This document shows positions 42,716-51,246 of a DNA stretch of 64,000 nt, piece by piece. The position numbers were made by a program, and so were the translations under genes. This stretch comes from M30B80 sp965656935 (GTDB lineage Bacteria > Pseudomonadota > Alphaproteobacteria > Rhodobacterales > Rhodobacteraceae): positions 1 through 64,000 of the forward strand of contig CBFHMG010000002.1 of the NCBI GenBank assembly GCA_965656935.1, in the 5' to 3' direction. Position 1 is the stretch's first letter. Each line of letters begins with the position of its first letter. The notes beneath the pieces are model-generated. The model was not told the DNA's origin. It did not search any database and saw only the letters and a program-made list of their open reading frames with translations.

Positions 42716-43269
42716 GGATCATCTCGGGGAAATGGCGGGGCAAGAAACTGGCCGATGTCGGGCAGGGTGATGCGGCGGCGCATTTGCGCCCGACCACCGA
42801 CCGCGTGCGCGAGAGCCTGTTCAACCTGATCCAGAATGGCCCTTATGGAAACCCGATCATGGATGCCCGCGTGCTTGATCTGTTTGCAGGCACGGGCGCG
42901 CTCGGGCTGGAGGCGCTGTCGCGCGGGGCAAAACAGGCCGTTTTCGTGGATGATGGAGCCGCCGCGCGCGGCTTGTTGCGTGAAAATATCGGGCTGTGTG
43001 CGGCGCAAGGCATCTCCAAGGTGTATCGTCGCAATGCCACCGATCTGGGGCCGCATTCGGGCCACCCCTTTACGTTAGTTTTTCTTGACCCGCCCTATGG
43101 TCAGGGGCTTGGCGAATTGGCGCTGGCCTCGGCACTGGAAGGCGGATGGCTGGCACCTGAGGCTTTGATCGTCTGGGAAGAAGAGACGCCGCCTTTGCCG
43201 CCCGTGGGCGTAACCCTGCTGGACCAGCGCAGCTATGGCGGCACCATAATTACAATCGCAAAAGCGTAA
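42712..43269 (+). CDS. rsmD: 16S rRNA (guanine966-N2)-methyltransferase
   Basis: 185 residues. MRIISGKWRGKKL...LRPTTDRVRESLFN is the family N-terminus, VLDLFAGTGALGLEALSRGA the SAM site, and FLDPPYGQGLG the catalytic (N/D)PPY motif. It methylates G966 in helix 31 of 16S rRNA. Coupled to the reductase gene by an ATGA overlap. Confidence 0.95.
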   Translation: MRIISGKWRGKKLADVGQGDAAAHLRPTTDRVRESLFNLIQNGPYGNPIMDARVLDLFAGTGALGLEALSRGAKQAVFVDDGAAARGLLRENIGLCAAQGISKVYRRNATDLGPHSGHPFTLVFLDPPYGQGLGELALASALEGGWLAPEALIVWEEETPPLPPVGVTLLDQRSYGGTIITIAKA

Positions 43270-43316
43270 CTCTGCCCGTTGCAGGCATTGGGAACGCGCA
43301 TCCCCTCAAAAACCTG

Positions 43317-43648
43317 AAAACAGTCCCTAATAAGGGCTTTTTGGGCTGTTTTGAGCTGCATTATGCCCGCCATTTGCGGGAAATTCGCAAAAACCCCATG
43401 GATTTGGTGATTTCACGCACCTTTTGCCATGAATACCCGCGACTGGGACCGCGTGGGCCCGCGACCTAAAATAGTCTCTAACACAGGGGTTATTGGGGTT
43501 TCTTGGGCCTGAATCGCATCAAATCACAGCCAGATTTCACGAGATGAGGGATGCCCTGCTCGGTTAGCCCCCGAATGCTATCACCGCAGGCCGCCTGAAC
43601 CCAAAAATCCAAAACAGTCTCTAACACAGGGCTTTTTGGCAGTTTTTT
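43317..43648. repeat. Three spaced imperfect repeats in the rsmD-recQ gap
   Basis: Cores at 43317-43352, 43468-43509 and 43611-43648 share AAAA(C/T)AGTC(C/T)CTAA-x-A-x-AGGG(G/C)TT. Intervals are about 150 and 143 bp. Copy 1 can form AAAACAG...CTGTTTT and inner CCCT...AGGG stems; copies 1 and 3 also share CTTTTTGG and a following AAATT(C/G)GC-type run. The whole 540-bp gap (43270-43810) has no supported protein gene. Unit length is too large and irregular for CRISPR. Confidence 0.65.
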
Positions 43649-43810
43649 CCTCATATTCGGAGAAATTGCAGGGGTTTTGCCACAAAATCGTCTGGCTGGG
43701 GCCAATCGGGCTGGAATAGCCTTCCACATCATCTTGTGCGGGTTGTTAACCATACCTCAATATGGGACAGTCGATAAAACACGAGCATCTAGAAAAAATC
43801 CAAAGCAGGC

Positions 43811-45853
43811 ATGCAGGACGCAACCGCCCTTCTCTCTTCTGTATTCGGCTTTCCCGAGTTTCGACCAGGGCAGGAGGAAATCGTGCGCGCGGTCGCCGAG
43901 GGCCGCAATGTCTTGGCCATTATGCCGACAGGCGGGGGTAAATCGCTGTGTTTCCAATTGCCCGCCCTGATGCGCGAAGGGGTCACTGTCGTGATCTCGC
44001 CTTTGATTGCTTTGATGCGCGACCAAGTGCGCGGTTTGCGCGAAGCAGGCGTCGAGGCAGGCGCGCTGACATCGGGCAATACCCCTGAGGAAACCGATGC
44101 CGTCTGGGAGGCGCTGGAGGAGGGCAGGCTCAAGCTGCTCTATATCGCGCCTGAACGGCTTGCCTCATCTGGCACGGAACGGATGCTCAGGCGTGCGGGC
44201 GTGTCGCTGATTGCTGTGGATGAGGCCCATTGCGTCAGCCAATGGGGCCATGATTTCCGCCCCGATTACCTGCGCATCGGTGCATTGCGCCGCACTCTGG
44301 ATGTGCCGCTTGCCGCCTTCACCGCCACAGCAGATGCCGAAACGCAAGCCGAGATCATTGAGCGTCTGTTCAATGGCGAGCCTCCCGAGGCCTTCCTGCG
44401 CGGCTTTGATCGCCCGAACCTGACCCTTGCCTTCGAGGTCAAGAACCAACCCCGCCAACAAATCCTCGCCTTTGCGGCGGCGCGAAAGGGCCAATCGGGC
44501 ATCGTGTATTGCGGCACCCGCGCCAAGACCGAGACCCTGTCACAAGCGCTGCGCGAGGCGGGCCATAATGCCTGTTTCTATCATGGCGGAATGGACCCTG
44601 AGGATCGCCGCATCGTCGAGACCCGCTTTAGCGTTGAGGACGGGTTGATCGTGGTGGCCACGATTGCCTTCGGGATGGGTGTCGACAAACCCGATATCCG
44701 TTGGGTGGCGCATGCCGATCTGCCCAAATCCATAGAAGGCTATTCTCAGGAAATCGGACGCGCGGGCCGCGATGGCGCACCCGCCGATACGCTAACGCTA
44801 TATGGGCCCGATGATATCCGCTTTCGACGCCAGCAGATCGACGAAGGCATTGCCCCGCATGACCGCAAAGCGGCTGATCACGCGCGTCTGAATGCGCTTT
44901 TGGGTCTGGCCGAGGCGATGGTTTGCCGTCGCGAAAACCTGCTTGGTTATTTCGGCGAAGAGATCAGCAAATGCGGCAATTGCGATCTGTGCGCCACGCC
45001 GCCCGAAACATTCGATGCCACCCAACCCGTGCGCAAGGCGCTCTCGGCGATCCTGCGGACGGGGGAATATTTTGGCGCGGGCCATTTGATCGATATCCTG
45101 ACAGGAAATGCCACAGAAAAGGTACGCGAACGCGGCCATAACGACCTGCCCACCTTTGGTGTCGGCACCGAGTTTGACAAGCGCGGTTGGCAGGCAGTGT
45201 TTCGCCAGATGATGGGGCATGATCTTGTGCGCCCCGACCCCGAGCGGTTCGGCGCATTGCGCATGACCCAAGCCGCACGGCCCATTTTGCGCGATGAGGC
45301 CGAGATTACCTTTCGCAAGGATACGATCACCAAGACCCCGCGCCGCCCTGCCGTTAAAACGCTGGTCAGCGAGGAAGATGCGCCCCTTCTCTCGGCGCTC
45401 AAGGCCAAGCGCCGCGCCTTGGCCGAGGAGGCCCGCGTGCCCGCCTATGTCATCTTCACCGATCGCACCTTGATCGAGATGGCTGAAACACGCCCCCGCT
45501 CGATGGATGAGATGGCGCGCATTTCGGGCGTTGGCGCCACCAAGCTGGAACGCTACGGAGAGGGCTTTCTGGCCGTCATCACAGGTGAGCAACCCGACCA
45601 CTTGCATCCCGCACGCCGCAAACTTGCGGGCCGCGATGCGGGCAATGTCTATGACCGTCTTTTGCAGGTTCAGGCCGATCTGATGCGCGGCGCGAATGGG
45701 GCTGATAAACCTGTCACCTGTTCCTCCTCGCAACTGGCCAAAATTGCCGAAGTTAAACCCGGTGATCTGGGCAGCCTCACCCGCCTTTTGGGCGAGCGCA
45801 GGGCCGAACGCTTTGGCGAGGCCTTTCTTGATGTGCTGCGCGAAGCTGGATAA
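43811..45853 (+). CDS. recQ: ATP-dependent DNA helicase RecQ
   Basis: 680 residues. Walker A MPTGGGKSLCFQLP (39-52), DEAHCVSQWGHDFR, and the helicase motif QEIGRAGRDG are intact. The RQC zinc site is present (CGNCDLC plus upstream cysteine MVCRRE), and the HRDC domain follows (VFTDRTLIEMAETRP, SGVGATKLERYG). A second HRDC-like unit may follow at about 595-680. It unwinds 3'-5' in recombination and fork repair. The gap upstream contains the triple repeat. Confidence 0.96.
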   Translation: MQDATALLSSVFGFPEFRPGQEEIVRAVAEGRNVLAIMPTGGGKSLCFQLPALMREGVTVVISPLIALMRDQVRGLREAGVEAGALTSGNTPEETDAVWEALEEGRLKLLYIAPERLASSGTERMLRRAGVSLIAVDEAHCVSQWGHDFRPDYLRIGALRRTLDVPLAAFTATADAETQAEIIERLFNGEPPEAFLRGFDRPNLTLAFEVKNQPRQQILAFAAARKGQSGIVYCGTRAKTETLSQALREAGHNACFYHGGMDPEDRRIVETRFSVEDGLIVVATIAFGMGVDKPDIRWVAHADLPKSIEGYSQEIGRAGRDGAPADTLTLYGPDDIRFRRQQIDEGIAPHDRKAADHARLNALLGLAEAMVCRRENLLGYFGEEISKCGNCDLCATPPETFDATQPVRKALSAILRTGEYFGAGHLIDILTGNATEKVRERGHNDLPTFGVGTEFDKRGWQAVFRQMMGHDLVRPDPERFGALRMTQAARPILRDEAEITFRKDTITKTPRRPAVKTLVSEEDAPLLSALKAKRRALAEEARVPAYVIFTDRTLIEMAETRPRSMDEMARISGVGATKLERYGEGFLAVITGEQPDHLHPARRKLAGRDAGNVYDRLLQVQADLMRGANGADKPVTCSSSQLAKIAEVKPGDLGSLTRLLGERRAERFGEAFLDVLREAG

Positions 45854-45912
45854 GCGCCCCGCACTGCCCTAGATACTATCGCAACCGCCAAATTTTCGAC
45901 AGGAGAGCCCGC

Positions 45913-46689
45913 ATGCTGACCGTGATTTCCCCCGCCAAACGCCTTGATTGGGCAGCCCGCGATGTGGATGTAACGCAGCCGCGCTTCACACAGGATGCCG
46001 AGGCTCTGGCCGAGGTCGCCAAAACCCTATCGGTTGGCGATCTTGAGAAGCTGATGGATATCTCCACGGACCTTGCCACGCTTAACCATGACCGCTTTCA
46101 GCGATTTGCCGAGGACAAGGCGGATATGCGGCCCGCAGCACTGGCCTTTGCGGGCGACACTTATGCGGGTCTAGAGGCCAAGACCCTGTCACCAGATGAT
46201 CTGCGCTTCGCCCAAGACCGTTTGCGCATCCTGTCTGGTCTATACGGGGTTTTGCGGCCGATGGATGCGATCCAGCAATATCGCCTTGAGATGGGAAGCC
46301 GCCTGAAAAACCCGCGTGGCAAATCGCTTTATGACTATTGGGGCACCCAGATTTCCGAAGCGCTGAACAGTGACGCGGCTGACCTTGATGCCGATACGCT
46401 GATCAATTGCGCCTCGATCGAATATTTCTCGGCTGTGCAGCCCGAGGCTTTGAAACTGCGGATCATCACGCCCGTCTTTCTTGAGGACAAGCCAAATGGC
46501 CCCAAGATCGTAAGCTTCTACGCCAAGAAGGCGCGTGGCGCGATGGCGCGTTTCATCATCGAGAACAGGTTAACCGACCCTGCCCATATCACCGAGTTTG
46601 ACACGGGCGGCTATCGCTATTCCCCTGACTTGAGCGAACAGGGCAAGCCCGCATTCCTGCGCTCGGAAGTGGACGCCAAAGCCGCCTGA
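45913..46689 (+). CDS. yaaA: YaaA family peroxide-response protein
   Basis: 258 residues. MLTVISPAKRLDW, SGLYGVLRPMDAIQQYRLEMGSRL, NCASIEYFSAV and FYAKKARGAMARF are the conserved YaaA (DUF328) segments. In E. coli YaaA limits DNA damage by lowering free iron during peroxide stress; same role here is inference. It follows recQ by about 60 bp with ribosome site AGGAGA. Confidence 0.94.
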   Translation: MLTVISPAKRLDWAARDVDVTQPRFTQDAEALAEVAKTLSVGDLEKLMDISTDLATLNHDRFQRFAEDKADMRPAALAFAGDTYAGLEAKTLSPDDLRFAQDRLRILSGLYGVLRPMDAIQQYRLEMGSRLKNPRGKSLYDYWGTQISEALNSDAADLDADTLINCASIEYFSAVQPEALKLRIITPVFLEDKPNGPKIVSFYAKKARGAMARFIIENRLTDPAHITEFDTGGYRYSPDLSEQGKPAFLRSEVDAKAA

Positions 46690-46702
46690 GGGCTGATCGG
46701 CA

Positions 46703-46999
46703 TCAATGGTCGGGGTTAGCTTTCGCGAATTCAGCCTTTTGGGCATCCGTTGCCTCTAGCTGGTATTTCGCGCGCCATTCGTCATAGGGCATGCCATAGA
46801 CCGTCTCACGGGCCTCATCCTTGGACATCTCGATGCCCTTTTCGGCGGCGGCCTCGCCATACCAGCGGCTCAGGCAATTTCGGCAAAACCCCGAGAGGTT
46901 CATCAGGTCGATATTCTGCACATCCTTGCGCTCATCCAGATGTTTGAGCAGGCGGCGAAAGGCGGCGGCTTCAAGCTCGATGCGGGTTTGATCATCCAT
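46703..46999 (-). CDS. DUF1244 family protein
   Basis: 98 residues. FRRLLKHLDERKDVQNIDLMNLSGFCRNCLSRWY is covered by the family core (two parts: FRRLLKHLDERKDVQN and NLSGFCRNCLSRWY), with conserved FCRNCLxxW cysteine pair, then YGMPYDEWRAKYQ. Function unknown; possibly metal-binding at the Cys pair. It ends 14 bp from yaaA (convergent) and lies 18 bp before the end of the next gene on the same strand. Confidence 0.9.
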   Translation of the reverse strand: MDDQTRIELEAAAFRRLLKHLDERKDVQNIDLMNLSGFCRNCLSRWYGEAAAEKGIEMSKDEARETVYGMPYDEWRAKYQLEATDAQKAEFAKANPDH

Positions 47000-47017
47000 A
47001 TTTCGGTCTCCTCGTGA

Positions 47018-47755
47018 CTATAGCTGTGCGCTGGAAAGCGCGGCGTCAAGCATGGGGGCCAACCTTGTGCCCCAATCGGCCTGTGCCTGATCTGTTTCGA
47101 TCAAGTCATTTCGCAACTCGATCAGAACATGGGGCAACCCGTTTTGCAGGCCATGCCGATCCATCGCATCTCCGGGCAAATGGCCGGAATAGGGTTGGTT
47201 ATCTCCGACACAGATATCGCCCTGCATGCCAAGATGCTGAAGCAGCGGATGGGCAAGGCGGGTGTCGCTGGAATAAAGCACACCCACATGCCACGGCCGC
47301 GCTGGCCGCCCGACAAAGGCGGGTGTGAAGGAATGAACCGCCAGCAAAACGGGGTTTGCGCGTGCCGCAATCAACCCCTCCAAGGCGCGGTGATAGGGGC
47401 GATGCAACATCTCGAGGCGGCGCTCAACCTCGGCGTCATCAGCGTGGCGGTTTGCTGGAATGATCGTGCCATCATAGATTTTCATCAACAGCGTGGGATC
47501 GTCTTCGCCGCGGTTCGGGTCAATCACCAAGCGCGAGAAATTCGACAGGATAACGGGCGAGTTCAAGGCCTCGCCTAGCACGCGGGCCAGACCGGCCGCA
47601 CCGATATCATAGGCGATATGGCGTGCCATATCCGAGGCAGCTACACCAAGATCGCCGCCTGCCACTTCCACTGGCACACGGTTTGAGGCATGGTCCACCG
47701 TAACGACCCAACGCCCGGGCCGCTCAGCGCCGATTATCTCGAATGGCATGGTCAT
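47018..47755 (-). CDS. N-formylglutamate amidohydrolase family protein
   Basis: 245 residues from ATG 47755, following AGGGTGAC. VTVDHASNRVPVEV with catalytic/metal residues, AYDIGAAGLARVL, NFSRLVIDPNRGEDDP and HSFTPAFVGRPARP are family hallmarks. It hydrolyses N-formylglutamate-type amides to free glutamate plus formate in histidine breakdown, although stand-alone homologues may act on other substrates. Divergent from pyk with about 150 bp between starts. Confidence 0.9.
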   Translation of the reverse strand: MTMPFEIIGAERPGRWVVTVDHASNRVPVEVAGGDLGVAASDMARHIAYDIGAAGLARVLGEALNSPVILSNFSRLVIDPNRGEDDPTLLMKIYDGTIIPANRHADDAEVERRLEMLHRPYHRALEGLIAARANPVLLAVHSFTPAFVGRPARPWHVGVLYSSDTRLAHPLLQHLGMQGDICVGDNQPYSGHLPGDAMDRHGLQNGLPHVLIELRNDLIETDQAQADWGTRLAPMLDAALSSAQL

Positions 47756-47903
47756 GTTTTTGTCACCCTTGGCTGGCATGACGCGCTTCGTAGACGGCTT
47801 CGTGCTGAACTGCCAGTTGTCCCTCGGCGGATTTTGATCCATGAGGGGCGCAGAATAATTGATAGCGCAAACATTTTGCGCATACCGAAGGGACAGACCC
47901 CGC

Positions 47904-49352
47904 ATGAGACGCCAAAGAAACGTAAAAATTGTGGCCACTCTTGGCCCCGCATCCAACGATTATGAAATGATCCGCGCGCTGTTTGAGGCTGGCGCAGATG
48001 TGTTTCGTCTGAACATGAGCCATGGCTCTCATGATGAAATTCGCGTGCGTCACCAGATCATTCGCCAGATCGAAAAAGACACCAACAGCCCGATCTCCAT
48101 TCTCGCCGATCTTCAGGGACCGAAACTGCGCTGCGGCGTCTTTGCCAATGGCGAGGGCTTCGAGATGCAAGAGGGCGCGACTTTCCGCTTTGACCTCGAC
48201 GCAGCCGAAGGCGACGAGAACCGCGTGCAACTGCCCCATCCCGAGATTTTCGCGGCGCTTGAGAAAGGCGCGCATCTGCTGGTCAATGACGGCAAACTGA
48301 AGCTGCGCGTTGAAGAATGCGGCAAGGATTTTGCCAATTGCGTCGCGTTGAATACGGGCACGATCTCCAACCGTAAGGGCGTGAACGTTCCTGATGTGGT
48401 TCTGCCCTTGGCCGCTTTGTCCGAGAAAGACCGCAAGGATCTCGAATTTGTCTGTGACCTCGGCGTGGATTGGCTGGCACTGTCTTTTGTGCAGCGCGAG
48501 GCCGATGTGACCGAAGCGCGCGAATTGGCCAAAGGCCGCGCCGCGATCCTGTCCAAAATCGAAAAGCCCGCTGCTGTAACCGCCTTTGATGAAATCCTCG
48601 CGGCCTCTGACGGGATCATGGTCGCGCGTGGCGATCTCGGGGTTGAGCTGCCTGTGCAGAATGTTCCACCGATCCAGAAACGCCTGATCCGCAAATGCCG
48701 CGCGGCAGCCAAGCCTGTGATTGTGGCGACCCAGATGCTCGAGAGCATGATCGAAAGCCCGGTGCCAACACGCGCCGAGGTCTCGGATGTTGCGACTGCG
48801 ATCTATGAGGGGGCTGACGCCGTGATGCTGAGTGCGGAATCGGCGGCAGGCAATTACCCGATCGAAGCAGTCAACACGATGAACAATGTCGCCATCGAAG
48901 TGGAAAGCGACCCGACCTATCGCGAAGTGCTGGATTCCTCGCGCAAGGTCGAACGCGCCACGGTTGCCGATGGCATTGTTGCAGCCGCCCGTGAGATCGC
49001 CGAGACCGCAGATATCAAGGCGATCTGCTGCTTTACCCAATCCGGCACCACTGCTGCCCTCGTCGCGCGTGAACGCCCCCGCGTTCCAATCATCGGCCTG
49101 ACCCCCAAGATCGAGGTTGCCCGCCGCATGACCCTGACATGGGGCACAAGCTTCGTTGTCACAGGCTCGGTGGACCGTTTTAAAATGGCCGTTGTCAACG
49201 CCGCCAAAGCCGCACGTGAAGGCGGGTTCGCAGGTGAGGAGGACCAGATTGTCGTTACCGCAGGTGTGCCTTTCAATGTGCCGGGTACAACGAACATCTT
49301 GCGGGTTGCACCTTGTGCCGAGCGTCTGATTTTCTCGACGGACCCAGAATAA
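47904..49352 (+). CDS. pyk: Pyruvate kinase
   Basis: 482 residues. KIVATLGPASN, FRLNMSHGSH, ILADLQGPKLR, the active-site lysine SKIEKPAAV, MVARGDLGVELP and ATQMLESMIESPVPTRAEVSDVA (quoted in part) are all present. Converts phosphoenolpyruvate and ADP to pyruvate and ATP. The start is ATG 47904 (MRRQRNVKIVATLGP); the upstream in-frame start at 47859 is in the opposite gene's leader. A small membrane protein follows. Confidence 0.96.
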   Translation: MRRQRNVKIVATLGPASNDYEMIRALFEAGADVFRLNMSHGSHDEIRVRHQIIRQIEKDTNSPISILADLQGPKLRCGVFANGEGFEMQEGATFRFDLDAAEGDENRVQLPHPEIFAALEKGAHLLVNDGKLKLRVEECGKDFANCVALNTGTISNRKGVNVPDVVLPLAALSEKDRKDLEFVCDLGVDWLALSFVQREADVTEARELAKGRAAILSKIEKPAAVTAFDEILAASDGIMVARGDLGVELPVQNVPPIQKRLIRKCRAAAKPVIVATQMLESMIESPVPTRAEVSDVATAIYEGADAVMLSAESAAGNYPIEAVNTMNNVAIEVESDPTYREVLDSSRKVERATVADGIVAAAREIAETADIKAICCFTQSGTTAALVARERPRVPIIGLTPKIEVARRMTLTWGTSFVVTGSVDRFKMAVVNAAKAAREGGFAGEEDQIVVTAGVPFNVPGTTNILRVAPCAERLIFSTDPE

Positions 49353-49395
49353 TCGCTATGGTCGGACGGCGATTGCTTCGTTAAGGCATTAGGCC

Positions 49396-49629
49396 ATGAA
49401 CAATCTGCCGTCCGATATTTTGATCGTTATTGCCACTTTCGTGGTTGGCATGTCTTTGGCCTCGGCCATCTCGAAATGGGTCGATCGGCGCTTTCCGCTC
49501 TTTGCTTTGATCAATCTTGCCTTCGGGATCGGGTTATTTGCCCTTGCCTATATGAACAGCGAGGATGGCTTGGGTCTGACCGCCATTCCAGATGCTTTCA
49601 TCTCGGTTGTTGCGCGAATTTTGAATTAA
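49396..49629 (+). CDS. Two-helix small membrane protein
   Basis: 77 residues: helices about 8-25 and 34-53, separated by a short basic loop (SKWVDRRFP). Similar small proteins follow pyk in Rhodobacterales, but function is unknown. The gap to pyk is about 44 bp, so they may share a transcript. Confidence 0.7.
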   Translation: MNNLPSDILIVIATFVVGMSLASAISKWVDRRFPLFALINLAFGIGLFALAYMNSEDGLGLTAIPDAFISVVARILN

Positions 49630-49699
49630 AGCGCGGCTTTAACCACTTAAATCTCTTGTATCATCTGCCAATTGGCGCTAATCGGCGCTCTCCAACGGT

Positions 49700-49730
49700 G
49701 CGACCGGCCGAAAGTGGCATGCCGAGTCGC
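49700..49730 (+). promoter_or_regulatory. Candidate leader hairpin of rpmI-rplT
   Basis: GCGACCGGC pairs with GCCGAGTCGC (stem with a small bulge) 31 bases before the rpmI start. Ribosomal-protein operons often carry self-regulated leaders; here that is inference. infC, the usual upstream neighbour, is absent. Confidence 0.35.
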
Positions 49731-49760
49731 GCTAGAACGTTGCCTTAAGAGGAGACGAAA

Positions 49761-49961
49761 ATGCCCAAGATGAAGACCAAATCGAGCGCCAAAAAGCGCT
49801 TCAAAATGACTGCCAGCGGCAAGGTGAAAGCCGGCCAAGCAGGCAAGCGCCACGGGATGATCAAGCGGACGACGAAGTTCATCCGCGACGCGCGCGGAAC
49901 CACGACATTGTCGGCTCCGGACGCGAAGATCGTTAAATCCTACATGCCCTACGACCGTTAA
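49761..49961 (+). CDS. rpmI: 50S ribosomal protein L35
   Basis: 66 residues: MPKMKTKSSAKKRFK and HGMIKRTTKFIRDARGTTTL are family-specific. Very basic, ribosome-bound. SD AGAGGAGA before the start. rplT follows after 12 bp. Confidence 0.97.
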   Translation: MPKMKTKSSAKKRFKMTASGKVKAGQAGKRHGMIKRTTKFIRDARGTTTLSAPDAKIVKSYMPYDR

Positions 49962-49973
49962 GGAGGCGCTGAT

Positions 49974-50339
49974 ATGTCCCGCACAAAAGGTGGTACCGTT
50001 ACCCATCGCCGTCACAAGAAGGTTCTTGACGCGGCCAAAGGTTATTATGGCGCACGTTCGCGCAGCTTCCGTGTTGCAACGCAAGCCGTCGATAAAGCCA
50101 ATCAATACGCAACCCGCGACCGCAAGGCGCGCAAGCGTCAATTCCGCGCTCTGTGGATCCAGCGGATCAACGCAGCCGTACGTGCCCATGATGAGAGCCT
50201 GACATATTCGCGCTTCATCAATGGCCTCGCGCAAGCTGGCATCGAAGTGGACCGTAAGGTTCTCGCCGATCTGGCCGTGCATGAGCCCGAGGCATTTGCA
50301 GCGATCGTAGATCAAGCGAAAGCAGCGCTTCCGGCCTAA
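49974..50339 (+). CDS. rplT: 50S ribosomal protein L20
   Basis: 121 residues: MSRTKGGTVTHRRHKKVL, AKGYYGARSRSFRVA, RDRKARKRQFRALWIQRINAA and LTYSRFINGL. It binds 23S rRNA early in 50S assembly. Operon with rpmI, terminated by a strong hairpin at 50369. Confidence 0.97.
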   Translation: MSRTKGGTVTHRRHKKVLDAAKGYYGARSRSFRVATQAVDKANQYATRDRKARKRQFRALWIQRINAAVRAHDESLTYSRFINGLAQAGIEVDRKVLADLAVHEPEAFAAIVDQAKAALPA

Positions 50340-50368
50340 GCCTTAAGCCAGCCAAGCTGATTGCATTT

Positions 50369-50406
50369 CGGCCCCGTATCAGGTGAAACTTGATACGGGG
50401 CCGTTT
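50369..50406 (+). terminator. Terminator of rpmI-rplT
   Basis: A perfect 13-bp stem (CGGCCCCGTATCA/TGATACGGGGCCG) around a nine-base loop, followed by TTTCT; 30 bp after the rplT stop. Confidence 0.93.
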
Positions 50407-50443
50407 CTATTTGTGCCTCGGCATTTCGAGCAAGAGAATTTCA

Positions 50444-51172
50444 ATGACCTATTTCAACGACTATCTGACGCGCACCGATGACCGTTTTGTCATGAAATGG
50501 GAGCATTATTTCGCCGTCTATGAACGCGAATTCGGGCGCTATCTCGACCGCCCCATTTCCTTTCTCGAGATCGGCGTTTTCAAAGGTGGCTCGATCCCGA
50601 TGTGGAAGGGCTATTTCGCCAAAGGCTCCAAGCTGACCTTTATCGATATCGACCCCGCCTGCGCCGCCCATCAAGAAGAGGGCACCACCGTCGAGATCGG
50701 CAACCAGACCGATGCGGCTTTTCTGGCCGAGGTTGTCAAGAAACACGGGCCGTTTGATCTGATCCTTGATGATGGCAGCCATATCAATGCCCATCAATCC
50801 GCCAGTTTCGAACTGCTCTGGCCCCATCTGAGCGATGGTGGCCTTTATGCGGTTGAGGATTGCCATACCAGCTATTGGCCCGGTTTCGGGGGCGGCTACC
50901 GCAATGAAGCGAGCTTTGTCGAATATGCCAAGCGCAAGGTCGATGCGATGCATTCTTGGTATACCGATCAGGACAAGATGTTCCCCTTCGATCCGATCGC
51001 GGGTGAATTGGATGCGGTGCGGTTCTACGATTCCATCGTGGTTTTTGAAAAACGCATCAAGAAAGAGCCGCCTACATCGGTGACCTCGCAGAATGGCAAA
51101 ATCGGCAGATCGCGCCGTGCTTTGGAGATGCGTGGGCGTGTTTCCAAATTTGCGGGCAAGGATGGCACCTGA
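50444..51172 (+). CDS. Class I SAM-dependent methyltransferase (CmcI/TylF-like)
   Basis: 242 residues from ATG 50444. Core: FLEIGVFKGGSIPMW (SAM loop), KLTFIDIDPACAAH, FDLILDDGSHINAHQ and LYAVEDCHTSYWPGF. The Asp-Asp pair in LDDGSH and EDCHTS are metal ligands typical of the CmcI/macrocin O-methyltransferase group that methylate sugars or small metabolites. Substrate unknown. Lies alone between rplT terminator and pheS. Confidence 0.8.
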   Translation: MTYFNDYLTRTDDRFVMKWEHYFAVYEREFGRYLDRPISFLEIGVFKGGSIPMWKGYFAKGSKLTFIDIDPACAAHQEEGTTVEIGNQTDAAFLAEVVKKHGPFDLILDDGSHINAHQSASFELLWPHLSDGGLYAVEDCHTSYWPGFGGGYRNEASFVEYAKRKVDAMHSWYTDQDKMFPFDPIAGELDAVRFYDSIVVFEKRIKKEPPTSVTSQNGKIGRSRRALEMRGRVSKFAGKDGT

Positions 51173-51246
51173 ACACCCGCCTCTGACTTGCATTCGGAGC
51201 CGTCTGTGATAGCTGATCAAGCGAAATTCTTGAGGGGCTGAGGCCA

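Noticed and set aside
43317..43648. CRISPR array
   Set aside because: Only three imperfect cores at 143-151 bp spacing; no identical repeats, no uniform spacers, no cas genes.
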